From Actinomadura physcomitrii (GTDB taxonomy: Bacteria; Actinomycetota; Actinomycetes; Streptosporangiales; Streptosporangiaceae), in assembly GCF_008923205.2 (NCBI RefSeq), contig NZ_WBMS02000039.1:35686-99685 (forward strand): a DNA stretch of 64,000 bases. The letters run 5' to 3'. The translations under genes were made by a program, and so were the position numbers. This document shows positions 1 to 7,847 of this stretch, one piece after another (position 1 is the stretch's first letter; the number at the start of each line of letters is the position of its first letter). Below the pieces are notes generated by a model. It was given only the letters and a program-made list of their open reading frames with translations. It was not told where the DNA came from and searched no databases.

Positions 1-514
1 CATCGCGGATGCCCCTAGCGGTCAAAGATGCTGCGAGGTGGCGGGCCGCGAGGACGGGCGGGGCCGTCAGCTTGGGGTTCGGCCAAGCGCCGAGGAGAGG
101 GAACGCGCACCAGACAGCCTTTCCTCGCTGGCCGCCGCCGAGTCTCGAACGCGAGGGGTGCGCTCCCCAGGCGGCAGCGAGCATGGCGACGATGCCCAGG
201 CCCTTGCCGTGCTCGTCGAGCAGGTCGTGCGGGGCGGTGTCTGGGAACGAGTCGCGACAGGAGTCGAACACCGACACCACGAGTTGCGGCGAGGGCGTGG
301 CGCGGGCCCAGAGCCAGAGTTCTGGGGGGAACGACGTGGCGGGGACGTCAGGCTGCGCGCCGTGGTTGTAGGCGTTGGTGGTCAGCTCGCTGGCGGCGAG
401 TCCCACGTCGTCGATCACGTCGCGGTCGAGCCCGAGGGTCTTCAGCGCCATGGCGATGAGTGATCGGCTGACGGACGCGCTCGTCGCGTCCGAGGGCAGG
501 CGCCATGCGCACAT
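1..514 (-). CDS. ATP-binding anti-sigma-factor-like protein (HATPase_c_2), partial at window edge
   Basis: The frame opens at ATG 514 and runs off the left edge without a stop (171 codons visible). The N-box ELTTNAYNHG (residues 43-52) and the glycine-rich HGKGLGIVAML segment near residue 105 mark a GHKL ATPase of the SpoIIAB/RsbW-like class. The first G-box is weak (DSCRD instead of DxGxG). Such stand-alone ATPases are found beside Scr1-type HTH and DUF397 genes in actinomycetes, as here. Whether it has kinase or anti-sigma activity cannot be told from sequence. It is transcribed away from the HTH gene at 698 across a 183-bp shared control region. Confidence 0.85.
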   Translation of the reverse strand, partial: MCAWRLPSDATSASVSRSLIAMALKTLGLDRDVIDDVGLAASELTTNAYNHGAQPDVPATSFPPELWLWARATPSPQLVVSVFDSCRDSFPDTAPHDLLDEHGKGLGIVAMLAAAWGAHPSRSRLGGGQRGKAVWCAFPLLGAWPNPKLTAPPVLAARHLAASLTARGIRD

Positions 515-563
515 CCCACCGTGCGCTATTTCGGCCGCGTGACCGATCGATATTTGCCCGGCC

Positions 564-676
564 TGCACTGTCTGCACCATTTTGCACCGTCCTCGCAGGT
601 CAGAGGTTTCTCACTTCCGACCCACAGGGTGCGCCCTTCGGCTTACTCTTTTCCGGTTCCCAGGAAGTTCTGGAAC
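564..676. promoter_or_regulatory. Candidate operators in the divergent ATPase/HTH control region
   Basis: Three direct copies of TGCAC start at 564, 573 and 583, about one helical turn apart. Further on lies an inverted GTTCC (656-660) / GGAAC (672-676) pair just upstream of the HTH gene. Their place between divergent genes suggests operator or promoter elements, perhaps for the HTH protein itself. This is inference from spacing and symmetry. Confidence 0.35.
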
Positions 677-697
677 TTCGGGAGGAAGAAGACGATC

Positions 698-1507
698 ATG
701 AACGTCAACGAGCCACCGGACCCGCGATCTTCGATGTGGGCCTGGATCGCCTACTCACTACGCTTTCACCGCATGCAGCGCGGCCTGACCGGGGACGCCG
801 TGGCCAAGCTGCTCAACTGCGCCCGTTCCTCAATTTCCAGACTCGAGAACGGCGAGGCGAAGCTCGACGAGAAGCAGGCTGCCATCCTGGACGAGGCGTG
901 GAACACGGGGCGACACTTCTCCCTTCTCGTCTGGTATGCCCGCCAAGGACACGATCCGACCTGGTTCAAGAGCTTTACCGGTCTCGAAAGCAGGGCGTCA
1001 CTCACGAAGCAGTACAGCGGTCAGCTCATCCCTGCCCTCCTCCAGACGCCCGCTTACGCGGGCGCGTTGCTCGCCGCAGGACGCGAGAAGGAGATCGAGG
1101 CGGCAGTCGCCGATCGGCTGAAGCGGCAGTCCATTCTGGAGAACGACACTCCTCCCGAACTGTGGGTACTGCTCGCCGAAACCGCTCTGGTGGTCACCGT
1201 GGGCGGCACGAAAGCCATGCGGGAGCAACTTGCAAGACTCTTGGAGATGTCGGCGCTTTCGCACGTCACACTGCGGATCGTCCCTAACTCGGCAGGCGCG
1301 AACCTGGGCCTGGACGGCTCATTCAAGATCATAAAAGTGAAGGAGGGCGAAGTGGCCTTCGTCGAGGCGCCGAACGGGGGACGCCTGGTCGCGGACGTGC
1401 CGGAGGTGGAAAGCTTCAAGCTACGATTCGACCGCATCGGAGCGGTGGCGCTACCCGTAGACTCGTCTCGAACCCTCATCAAGCAGTACATGGAGGCCAT
1501 GACGTGA
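698..1507 (+). CDS. Scr1-family helix-turn-helix regulator with DUF5753 domain
   Basis: A 269-residue protein. An N-terminal XRE-type HTH (about residues 10-65, with SSISRLENGEAKLDEKQ) is followed by a DUF5753-type domain with the usual YSGQLIPALLQT and LRIVPNSAG segments. ATG 698 was chosen because GGAGGAAG lies 10 bases upstream; the frame is open further upstream but carries no regulator sequence. The stop overlaps the next start (GTGA at 1504-1507), so it is translationally coupled to the first DUF397 gene. Family members act with DUF397 partners as developmental or secondary-metabolism regulators. The target here is unknown. Confidence 0.92.
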   Translation: MNVNEPPDPRSSMWAWIAYSLRFHRMQRGLTGDAVAKLLNCARSSISRLENGEAKLDEKQAAILDEAWNTGRHFSLLVWYARQGHDPTWFKSFTGLESRASLTKQYSGQLIPALLQTPAYAGALLAAGREKEIEAAVADRLKRQSILENDTPPELWVLLAETALVVTVGGTKAMREQLARLLEMSALSHVTLRIVPNSAGANLGLDGSFKIIKVKEGEVAFVEAPNGGRLVADVPEVESFKLRFDRIGAVALPVDSSRTLIKQYMEAMT

Positions 1508-1689
1508 CTTCCCCAGCCTGGCGCAAGAGCAGCTACTCGACGGAGGGCACCAGCGCACAGTGCGTCGAGGTCGCCGCACTCTCGAACGCTGTCGGTCTGC
1601 GGGACAGCAGGCAGCCCGACAGCGGGCACCTCACCCTCGCACCTGAGCAGTTCGCAGCCCTCGTCCGGCAGATAAAGAACCTCGTCTGA
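1504..1689 (+). CDS. DUF397 protein, first of four tandem copies
   Basis: A 61-residue DUF397 protein with WRKSSYS near the N-terminus, CVEVA in the middle, RDSRQPDSGHL and a C-terminal F-x-ALV helix. It starts at GTG overlapping the stop of the HTH gene, so coupled translation is likely. DUF397 proteins are the usual small partners of Scr1-type regulators. It is the only copy with an insertion (GTSAQ) before the CVEV core that also keeps a canonical C-terminus. Confidence 0.92.
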   Translation: MTSPAWRKSSYSTEGTSAQCVEVAALSNAVGLRDSRQPDSGHLTLAPEQFAALVRQIKNLV

Positions 1690-1736
1690 CGAGCGTCACG
1701 TAACGACGACTGATCGACAACGCATGGAGGACGTCC

Positions 1737-1913
1737 ATGACATGGCGTAAGAGCAGTCGATCGACACAGGGAACCTCCGGCGAATGTGTTGAGGTTGCCC
1801 GCTTCGGCAAGACCATCGGGGTACGTGACAGCAAGCAGCCTCATGCGTCGCACCTCATCCTCACGACCGCGAAGTTCGCCGTGGTACTGCAGCGGCTCAA
1901 GGACGTCAAATGA
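1737..1913 (+). CDS. DUF397 protein, second tandem copy
   Basis: A 58-residue frame from ATG 1737 with GGAGG about 8 bases upstream. It reads MTWRKSSRST, then ECVEVARFGKTIGVRDS, and ends RLKDVK: a complete DUF397 protein. The C-terminal helix is the most divergent of the four copies (KFAVVLQRL where the others have QFAALVR). Its stop overlaps the start of the third copy (ATGA at 1910-1913). Confidence 0.85.
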   Translation: MTWRKSSRSTQGTSGECVEVARFGKTIGVRDSKQPHASHLILTTAKFAVVLQRLKDVK

Positions 1914-2092
1914 CCGCTCCGACATGGCAGAAGAGCAGCAGGAGCACGACGCAGGGCGGCGAGTGTGTCGAGGTCGCTGCGTTCTCCGGCGTCATCGGGG
2001 TACGGGACAGCAAGGACCGCAAGGCTGGGCACCTCGCCCTCACGCCCGAGCAGTTCGCAGCGCTCGTCCGATGCCTGAAGCGCCTCGCCTGA
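1910..2092 (+). CDS. DUF397 protein, third tandem copy
   Basis: A 60-residue DUF397 protein with WQKSSRST, GGECVEVAAF, GVRDSKD and HLALTPEQFAALVR. It begins inside the stop codon of copy two, so these two are coupled. It is very close to copy four in the GGECVEVAAFS core, which points to recent tandem duplication. Confidence 0.9.
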   Translation: MTAPTWQKSSRSTTQGGECVEVAAFSGVIGVRDSKDRKAGHLALTPEQFAALVRCLKRLA

Positions 2093-2141
2093 CGAGCGCC
2101 ACGTCGCGGCATTTGATCGAGGAGCGGACGGAGGGCTTCGC

Positions 2142-2324
2142 ATGACTCCTCTTGCATGGCGTAAGAGCAACAGAAGCACCAACCAGGGTGGCGAGTGCGT
2201 CGAGGTAGCCGCGTTCTCCGACTGCATCAGAATGCGAGACAGCAAGGATCCTCATGGTGGCCATCTCGCCCTGGCACCCGCGCAGTTCGCGGCGCTCGTC
2301 CGGAGGCTGAAGGACGCTCACTGA
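2142..2324 (+). CDS. DUF397 protein, fourth tandem copy
   Basis: A 60-residue DUF397 protein with WRKSNRST, GGECVEVAAFS and HLALAPAQFAALVR. It follows copy three by 49 bp and has its own purine-rich ribosome site (GGAGCGGACGGAGGG upstream of ATG 2142). It is the last gene of the array. Confidence 0.9.
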   Translation: MTPLAWRKSNRSTNQGGECVEVAAFSDCIRMRDSKDPHGGHLALAPAQFAALVRRLKDAH

Positions 2325-2336
2325 CGGGCCAGGGCG

Positions 2337-2391
2337 CCTGACGTGCGTCAGGGCCGTCGTCGGCTCTGAGTCTCTTCGAGCCGATCGGCTC
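2337..2391 (+). terminator. Hairpins closing the DUF397 array
   Basis: A perfect 7-bp inverted repeat CCTGACG-TG-CGTCAGG (2337-2352) is followed by a 14-bp palindrome GAGCCGATCGGCTC (2378-2391). Neither has a T-run, so they may be factor-dependent end points or blocks to reading from the convergent reductase gene. Function is inferred from position. Confidence 0.4.
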
Positions 2392-2455
2392 TGCCTGCGA
2401 CGCGCCGGGGCCGTCGCCGCGTCCGCCGGGAGGGCACCCTCTCTTGTCTCGACGG

Positions 2456-3104
2456 TCAGGGGCGGGCGAGGAGGTAGCGGGCGAGGATGACGTCGCCGAT
2501 GGGGCGGACCTCTTCGAGTGTCATCCGGTTGCCGGGGTGGTGCGGGAACTCGCCCGTTCCGACGAAGCGCGGGGCTGCGGAGTCGCCGACGAAGAACGGC
2601 GCGATGACGAGGTGCAGCTCGTCGGCCAGCCCTGCGGTGAGGAACTGGGTGTGGACGGTGCCGCCGCCTTCGACCATCAGCCGCTGCACACCCCGGCCGG
2701 AGAGGTCCGCGAGCATGGTGTCGAGGTCGACAGGGTCACCGGCGTCCACGACGGTGGCGACGTCGCCGAGGTTCTTGTGGCAGCCGTCGACCGCGGTGCT
2801 TGAGCAGTACACGATCTTTTCGACGTCGCCGGCGGCGAAGAACTTGGCGTCGGGGTCGAGGTCACTGCGGGCGGTGAAGGTGACCTTGATCGGGCTTTCG
2901 GGCAGACCGCGGGCGATGCGGGCCACGGCGCTCCTCGGTTCGGACGAGCAGGCGCGGGTTCTCTCGGCGGATGGTGTTGGCGCCGACGAGGATGGCGTCA
3001 CAACCGGCACGGACGTCGTCGACGCGGTCGAAGTCCTCGTCGTCGGACAGCAGGAGACGCTCGTCGATGTAGCCGTCGACCGAGGCCGCGCAGGACAGCG
3101 GCAC
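2456..3104 (-). pseudogene. RibD_C / dihydrofolate-reductase-fold reductase, broken by a stop and a frameshift
   Basis: The N-terminal part (GTG 3104: PLSCAASVDGYID, then GANTIRRENPRLLVR) and the C-terminal part (ARIARGLPESPIKVT, GVQRLMVEGGGTVHTQFL, DELHLVIAPFFVGD) form one RibD_C protein but lie in different frames. The shift is near 2925-2931, where two bases seem to be missing after GAGCGCC. Just upstream the frame reads ...R-P-stop-V-P-L-S (TAA at 3105-3107), where relatives have RPYV, so a Tyr codon probably became a stop. These proteins are NAD(P)H-dependent reductases of the riboflavin-pathway type. Two independent lesions favour a real pseudogene over a read error. Confidence 0.8.
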
Positions 3105-3402
3105 TTAGGGGCGTTCAGTTGTTCGGTGCTCCGAGGGTCGTTGTCGAGCAGTTGCTCGACGATACGGACGAGGTCTTCGCCGGAGTCGGCGCAAGCGTGA
3201 GAGCACCGAGCTGCTCATCGTCCAGCGGGGCGCGGAGACGTTGATCGTATCGGCGGCGGGTGCTGCTGCTGACGTGGTGTGGCGGCCTTGGGAGGGCGGC
3301 GCGGCGCGACTTGGCGCTGTGGGTTTTGGGGTTTTGGGGGCGGCTGTGGTGGCGGCGGATCAGCATGGGGCGTGGGCGGGTGGGCCGTCCTACTGGAGCG
3401 GG

Positions 3403-3720
3403 ATGGTGATGGGTGTGAGTGAGGGCGAGGCGCCGGTGCAGGGGGTCGAGGATCCCGTTACGGAGGGGTCCTGGTTGGGGCGGGGGGTGGCGTTGTTCAC
3501 GCCCGTGTTCGCCGTTGCGGCCGGGTGGTTGGCGGGGGTCGTCGCGCAGTGGGTGCCGGGGGCGCATCTGGACGAGACGCAGGTGACCTCGTTCATGGTG
3601 GCGGCGACCACGGCGGCGCTCGGGGCCGGGTGGAAGTGGTTGCAGGGGTGGCAGCAGCATGAGCGGCTCGTCGCCGAGGGGAAGGCCTCGCCGGTCAAGA
3701 CGCGGAAGGCGGCCAAGTAG
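3403..3720 (+). CDS. Small membrane protein, holin-like, unknown function
   Basis: About 105 residues from ATG 3403 (or ATG 3409), with GGAG upstream at 3395. A short acidic N-terminus is followed by two hydrophobic stretches (VALFTPVFAVAAGWLAGVVA and FMVAATTAALGAGWKWL) and a basic tail KTRKAAK. Two helices, a short loop and a charged tail resemble small phage holin-like proteins, but I recognise no family motif. It is followed by another membrane protein gene. Confidence 0.6.
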   Translation: MVMGVSEGEAPVQGVEDPVTEGSWLGRGVALFTPVFAVAAGWLAGVVAQWVPGAHLDETQVTSFMVAATTAALGAGWKWLQGWQQHERLVAEGKASPVKTRKAAK

Positions 3721-3792
3721 GGGATCCGAGGCACCGCGGGGCCGGCTTCCTATGCTGGGGGCGGGTCGTCGGCCGGGAGGCGGTGGTTCGGT

Positions 3793-4374
3793 GTGGTGTC
3801 GGTCGAGGAGTTGCGGGGGTTGCCGGCCGAGGAGCGGGCCGAGCTGCTGCGGGCGTTGATCGCGCTCGCGGACGAGGACCCGCTGGACCAGCCGCGGTAC
3901 CGGCGGCGGCGGGGGCTGGTGCTGTTCTTCCTGGTGGCGTGCTGCGCGTGGCTCGTTCCGTGGACGGTGCTGCTGGGCGTCACGTTGCCGCAGCACTACA
4001 CGTCCAGGCAGTGGGGCGTGGCGTGGATCGGGTTCGACGCCGCGTTGACGGCGGCGTTCGCGTTCACGGCGTTCGCGGTGTGGCGGCGGCTGCAACTGGC
4101 GATCCTGGGGCAGGTCGTCACGGGGACGCTGCTGGTGTGCGATGCGTGGTTCGACGTGATGCTGTCGTGGGGGTCGGGCGAGTTCCCGGTCAGCGTCGTG
4201 ACGGCGTTGCTGGGTGAGCTGCCGTTGGCGGCGCTGTTCTTCCTGGGGGCGCGGACGCTGGTCCTGACGACCGTCCGGGCGCTGTGGGTTCGGGAGGGGC
4301 GGGCCGGGCCGGTGCCGCGGCTGCGGGAGGTGCGGCTGTTCACCATCGGACGTTCTGTCGGTGGCGGCGGTTAG
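3793..4374 (+). CDS. Membrane protein of unknown function
   Basis: A 193-residue protein from GTG 3793. The N-terminal 35 residues are soluble and charged (VEELRGLPAEERAELLRAL). About four hydrophobic segments follow, around 43-65, 75-98, 108-127 and 138-160, with a basic tail. I do not recognise the family. It ends 10 bp before the most likely start of the next gene, so the two may be cotranscribed. Confidence 0.65.
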   Translation: MVSVEELRGLPAEERAELLRALIALADEDPLDQPRYRRRRGLVLFFLVACCAWLVPWTVLLGVTLPQHYTSRQWGVAWIGFDAALTAAFAFTAFAVWRRLQLAILGQVVTGTLLVCDAWFDVMLSWGSGEFPVSVVTALLGELPLAALFFLGARTLVLTTVRALWVREGRAGPVPRLREVRLFTIGRSVGGGG

Positions 4375-4384
4375 GGTCCGGGGT

Positions 4385-5026
4385 GTGAGCGAGGAGACGG
4401 TTGTCTGGGGGGAGCTGCGGGCGGGCGGGTTCCTGCACGGCGTGCGGGAGGCGCACCGGGAGGCGACGCTGGCCGTGTTCGGCGGGCTGAGCCGGGCGGC
4501 CGGGTTCACCGAGCGGTCGTACGGGGTGACGGCGTTCGACGTGCTGACGTCCTGGATCGACCGGGTCTTCGACGGGGACCGCCGGGTGGTGCGGGACGAT
4601 CTGAACGGGTCGCCCGGGTGGCGCTACGGGAAGTACCGGGTGCTGTTGAAGCGGCACGAGTTCGGGGCGGTGCGGAAGATCAGGTGGGACCGGGACAGCC
4701 CCACCAAGCAGGCCGTCGCGCGGCAGGAGTACGCGGAGGACCGGCAGCTCGCGCTCGACATCGGGATCGGCGCCGACACGCCCGAGGTCGTGACGCTGGT
4801 CCTCGCGCACAGCGCGAGCGACGAGCCGCTGGAGATGGAGCTCTTCCTGGGACGTCCCCGGTGGAACGCCGACGGCGGGACGGCGTGGCACTGGGTCCGG
4901 GAGCTGGACGACGCGCTGGGAGGTGATCCACGCCGTAAGCTCGTCGAACGGACGATGCCGCTCTGGGACGACGAGGCCGACGTGCCCGTGCGGCTGCGCG
5001 AAGAGACGAGCACAGGAACGGCGTAG
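4385..5026 (+). CDS. Unknown protein encoded just upstream of an HTH-ImmA/IrrE protease
   Basis: About 213 residues from GTG 4385; an in-frame GTG at 4361 would add eight and overlap the upstream gene. It is soluble and charged with no signal peptide, and includes HGVREAHREATLAVFGGL, SYGVTAFDVLTSWIDRVF and RYGKYRVLLKRHEFG. I do not recognise the family. Only 6 bp separate it from the HTH-protease gene, an arrangement seen for genes controlled by ImmA/IrrE-type proteases, including toxin-like or mobile-element genes. A role as target or effector of that regulator is inference. Confidence 0.6.
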   Translation: MSEETVVWGELRAGGFLHGVREAHREATLAVFGGLSRAAGFTERSYGVTAFDVLTSWIDRVFDGDRRVVRDDLNGSPGWRYGKYRVLLKRHEFGAVRKIRWDRDSPTKQAVARQEYAEDRQLALDIGIGADTPEVVTLVLAHSASDEPLEMELFLGRPRWNADGGTAWHWVRELDDALGGDPRRKLVERTMPLWDDEADVPVRLREETSTGTA

Positions 5027-5032
5027 GGGACG

Positions 5033-6097
5033 ATGAGCGGACGGGTCGCCGGGGCGCGGCTGCTGTTCGACTGCGAGCGGCTGACGCTGGCCCGGCGGCT
5101 CCGGGGGCTGCGCAAGAACCAGCTCGCGCAGGCCGTGGGGAGCACGCCGCGGGCGATCGGGCAGTACGAGGCCGGGGTGCAGCGTCCCGAGGACGCGGTG
5201 GTGTCGCGGCTGGCGATCGCGCTCGGGGTGCCGGTCGAGTTCTTCCGGGGCGGGCCCGGGGGCGTGTCGCTGGACGGGGCGCACTTCCGGTCGCTGCGGT
5301 CGACCAGCCAGATCGAGCGCGACCAGGCCCTCGCGTACGGGCGGATCGCGGCGGACGTGGTGGCGGCGCTGGAGGAGCTCGTCGATCTGCCGGTCGTGGA
5401 CGTGCCGGAGTACGCGGTGCCGCCGGACGAGATCGCGGGCGGCGGGCCGGTCGAGGCGGCGCGGGTCGCGCGGAAGGCGCTGGTCGGGGAGCCGGGGCCG
5501 GTGCCGCACGTGGTGCGGACGCTGGAGGCGCGGGGCGTGGTGGTGCTCGTCCTGCCGGACGCGGCTGACCGGGTGGACGCGTTCAGCGTCGGGCTGCATC
5601 CGCGCCCGATGGTGTTCTTCAACCCGGCGAAGGCCGACTACTGGCGGAACCGGTTCGACGGCGCGCACGAGCTGGGGCATCTGGTGATGCACGCCGACGC
5701 GGAGCCGGGCGGGAAGATCGTCGAGGACCAGGCGCACCGGTTCGCGGCGGAGTTCCTGATGCCGGCCGAGGACATCGCGGGCGAACTCCCCCGGTCCGCC
5801 GACTGGGACCGGCTCGGCGCGCTGAAGGCGGAGTGGGGCGTCAGCCTCGCGGCGCTGCTGTACCGGGCGCGGACGCTGCGGGTGATGGACGAGGGCGTGT
5901 ACCGGAACGCGATGGGCACGCTGAGTTCGCGCGGGTGGCGGCGGCAGGAGCCGGGCCCTGCGCGCGCGCTGGAGCAGCCGACGATGCTGACGCGCGCGCT
6001 GGAAGTCGTCGCTGCGGCGGGCACGGACCGCGACGCGCTCGCCGAACGCGCCCGCGTCACGCGCGCCGATCTGGACCTCCTCGTCCCGCACCGCTGA
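5033..6097 (+). CDS. XRE helix-turn-helix fused to ImmA/IrrE metallopeptidase
   Basis: 354 residues. An XRE HTH occupies about 15-75 (LTLARRLRGLRKNQLAQAVG, then GQYEAGVQRP). The ImmA/IrrE domain (about 150-260) has the zinc motif HELGH in FDGAHELGHLVMH and a downstream AHRFAAEFLMP carrying the third ligand region. The last 60 residues hold a second small helical region. Family members bind DNA and cleave a partner repressor on a signal such as DNA damage, as shown for ICEBs1 ImmA and Deinococcus IrrE. Here sensor and DNA-binding parts share one chain, and the likely partner is the gene directly upstream. Confidence 0.9.
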   Translation: MSGRVAGARLLFDCERLTLARRLRGLRKNQLAQAVGSTPRAIGQYEAGVQRPEDAVVSRLAIALGVPVEFFRGGPGGVSLDGAHFRSLRSTSQIERDQALAYGRIAADVVAALEELVDLPVVDVPEYAVPPDEIAGGGPVEAARVARKALVGEPGPVPHVVRTLEARGVVVLVLPDAADRVDAFSVGLHPRPMVFFNPAKADYWRNRFDGAHELGHLVMHADAEPGGKIVEDQAHRFAAEFLMPAEDIAGELPRSADWDRLGALKAEWGVSLAALLYRARTLRVMDEGVYRNAMGTLSSRGWRRQEPGPARALEQPTMLTRALEVVAAAGTDRDALAERARVTRADLDLLVPHR

Positions 6098-6368
6098 CCC
6101 TGGGTTCCCGCCGGGCGGCGGGTGCGCGGCGTACAGTGAGGGTGAGCGAGGGGTTTTCGATGCGGGCGGCCAAGCCCGCGTCCCCCTGGTTTCCCGCTAC
6201 TCGGCCTCCGAGGAGGCCAGACAGGTCGGCGCACGTGACGCCGCGACACCGCCGTTCCCGCCCGCGGACGGGCGCCTTCCGCGCCGCGGCCCGCACTGCC
6301 GCGCGACGCCGCCCGGGCACGCCGGGCACCGGGAGCCGGCATCCACAGACTTCGGATCGGAGATCCAC

Positions 6369-6734
6369 ATGCCCAGCCGTACCGCCTCGTCCGAGGTCGG
6401 GCTGAGCCGCGAGCAGCGCGGCGAGCACACCCTCATCGCCCTCAGCGGCGAACTCGACATCGCCTCGACGCCGTCCCTGCGGGAACGGCTGCACGCGGCG
6501 CTGATCGACACCGGCCCGTACGTGGTGATCGACCTGTCGGGCGTGGCGTTCTGCGACGCGTCCGGGCTGGCGCTGCTCATCGACGCCCGCCGCCGGGTGG
6601 GGCCGGGCCGGGCCGTCGTGCTCGCCGCGCCGCGCCCGCAGCTGCTCCGGCTGCTGCACGTCACCGGGCTCGACCGGGTGTTCACCGTGCGGCAGGCGGC
6701 GGAACCGCTCGGCGCCCGCCCGGCGGCCGCGTGA
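6369..6734 (+). CDS. STAS-domain anti-sigma-factor antagonist
   Basis: 121 residues with a full STAS domain: LSGELDIASTPSLRERL, VVIDLSGVAFCDASGLALL and LLHVTGLDRVFTV. The Ser of DASGL is the usual phosphorylation site of RsbV/SpoIIAA-like antagonists. It overlaps the next gene by 4 bp (GTGA), so the GAF protein is coupled to it. No anti-sigma kinase or sigma gene is adjacent; the ATPase at 1-514 is 6 kb away. The 271-bp stretch before it contains no gene that I can support. Confidence 0.92.
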   Translation: MPSRTASSEVGLSREQRGEHTLIALSGELDIASTPSLRERLHAALIDTGPYVVIDLSGVAFCDASGLALLIDARRRVGPGRAVVLAAPRPQLLRLLHVTGLDRVFTVRQAAEPLGARPAAA

Positions 6735-7336
6735 CCGCGGAGGCGAGCGGTCCGCTCCCGAGTGCGTGGGGCCCGGTGCGGTCACCGCGGGACGCGGCGG
6801 ACGAGCAGCGGTCGGCGGCGTCGTTCGAGCTGATGGCGGCGGTCCTGGACGGCGCGCCGCTGCCCGAGCTGCTGGAACTCGTGGCGACGCAGGCCAGGGC
6901 GCTCGCGCGGGTCCCGCTGGCGCTCATCGCGCTGCCGGTCGAGGACGGCCCCGTGCTCCGGATCGAGGTCGCGGTCGGCGCGGACGGCGAGCGGCTCCGC
7001 GGGCTGACGGTGCGGCAGGGCCGGTCGATGCTCGGCCGGGCGTTCGCGTCGCGGCGGGCGCTGTCGGCGCGGATCGTCGACGACCGGACGCTCACCCGGC
7101 TGCCGCCGGGCCCGATCCTGATCCTGCCGCTGGAGACGGGCGAGACCACGCGGGGCGTGCTCGCCGTCCTCGGGCGTCCCGGCGCGCAGCCGTTCGGGCC
7201 GGGCACCGCCCGCCGGCTGCTGCTGTTCGCCGACATGGCGGCCCGGCTGGTCGAGCTCGCCGAGGACCGCCGTGCCTCCGCCGGCGGCGCGCGGGCGCCC
7301 GGCGGTCACCGCCCGCCGTGGCGGGCGCGAACGTGA
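6731..7336 (+). CDS. GAF-domain protein
   Basis: 201 residues. After a variable start, a GAF-type domain spans about 30-180 (FELMAAVLDGAPLPELLELVA at its head, GRSMLGRAFASRRALSA in the middle, GPILILPLETGETTRGVLAVLG at the end). There is no output domain, so it is probably a sensory partner of the overlapping STAS protein. Similar GAF domains head actinobacterial redox- and NO-sensing kinases, but no ligand residue can be assigned with certainty. Confidence 0.8.
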   Translation: MTAEASGPLPSAWGPVRSPRDAADEQRSAASFELMAAVLDGAPLPELLELVATQARALARVPLALIALPVEDGPVLRIEVAVGADGERLRGLTVRQGRSMLGRAFASRRALSARIVDDRTLTRLPPGPILILPLETGETTRGVLAVLGRPGAQPFGPGTARRLLLFADMAARLVELAEDRRASAGGARAPGGHRPPWRART

Positions 7337-7451
7337 ACCGGCCGCGCCGGCCATGGGCGATCTTTCCCGCGGCGGCCGGCGAATATCGCGATTCGGGCAG
7401 CGGCGGGGAGGCGGTTTCGTGTGGTGTTTCCGAGCGGCGCGGAGGCCGGTT

Positions 7452-7679
7452 TCAGAGCTTGAAAAGCTTGGCGTAGGGGGCGAGAATCCGGACTTTGCGC
7501 GTGCCGAAGTCGACCAGGACGGCGCGTCCCGGCTCGACCTCCAGGACGCGTCCGAGACCGTACTTGTCGTGGGTGACCTGGTCGTCCGGGTCGAACTCCT
7601 TGGCGGGCGGGGCCGCCGCCGGAGGCGCGAAGGGACTGGTGGGCAGGTGTCGCCGCTTGGCGGGCCGGAAGGGTTTCAT
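7452..7679 (-). CDS. CarD/Tudor-like small protein
   Basis: 75 residues from ATG 7679. A basic proline-rich N-terminus (KPFRPAKRRHLP) precedes one small beta domain: FDPDDQVTHDKYGLGRVLEVEPGRAVLVDFG and KVRILAPYAKLFKL. The VTHDxYGLGRV pattern resembles CarD/UvrD-C Tudor-like domains that bind RNA polymerase. The longer open frame upstream lacks domain sequence, so the short start was preferred. It diverges from cspA. Confidence 0.75.
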   Translation of the reverse strand: MKPFRPAKRRHLPTSPFAPPAAAPPAKEFDPDDQVTHDKYGLGRVLEVEPGRAVLVDFGTRKVRILAPYAKLFKL

Positions 7680-7762
7680 TCCTGCCAGTATGCGCCCGGC
7701 CGGACGTTTGCGGGGAGTCTCACCGGCAGTCGACGGCAAAATTCGGCGACCGGTTCCGTCCG

Positions 7763-7780
7763 CGCTACCATGTGGTAGCG
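7763..7780. promoter_or_regulatory. 18-bp palindrome upstream of cspA
   Basis: CGCTACCA-TG-TGGTAGCG has perfect 8-bp arms. It lies between the divergent CarD-like gene and cspA, about 150 bp before the cspA start, where the cspA promoter is expected. Operator or promoter function is inferred. Confidence 0.45.
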
Positions 7781-7813
7781 TAGTCGGAGTTGCGGTTCCC
7801 ATAGACATGTATG

Positions 7814-7847
7814 TGCGCCTGACGGTTCATCCTCGGGCGCATTTTTT
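7814..7847 (+). terminator. Terminator-like hairpin inside the cspA leader (possible attenuator)
   Basis: TGCGCC (7814-7819) pairs with GGCGCA (7836-7841) and is followed at once by six T (7842-7847): a classical intrinsic terminator form. It sits 87 bp before the cspA start codon and downstream of the likely promoter region. It could end transcription early unless an alternative leader fold wins, or it could end an upstream transcript. Confidence 0.55.
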
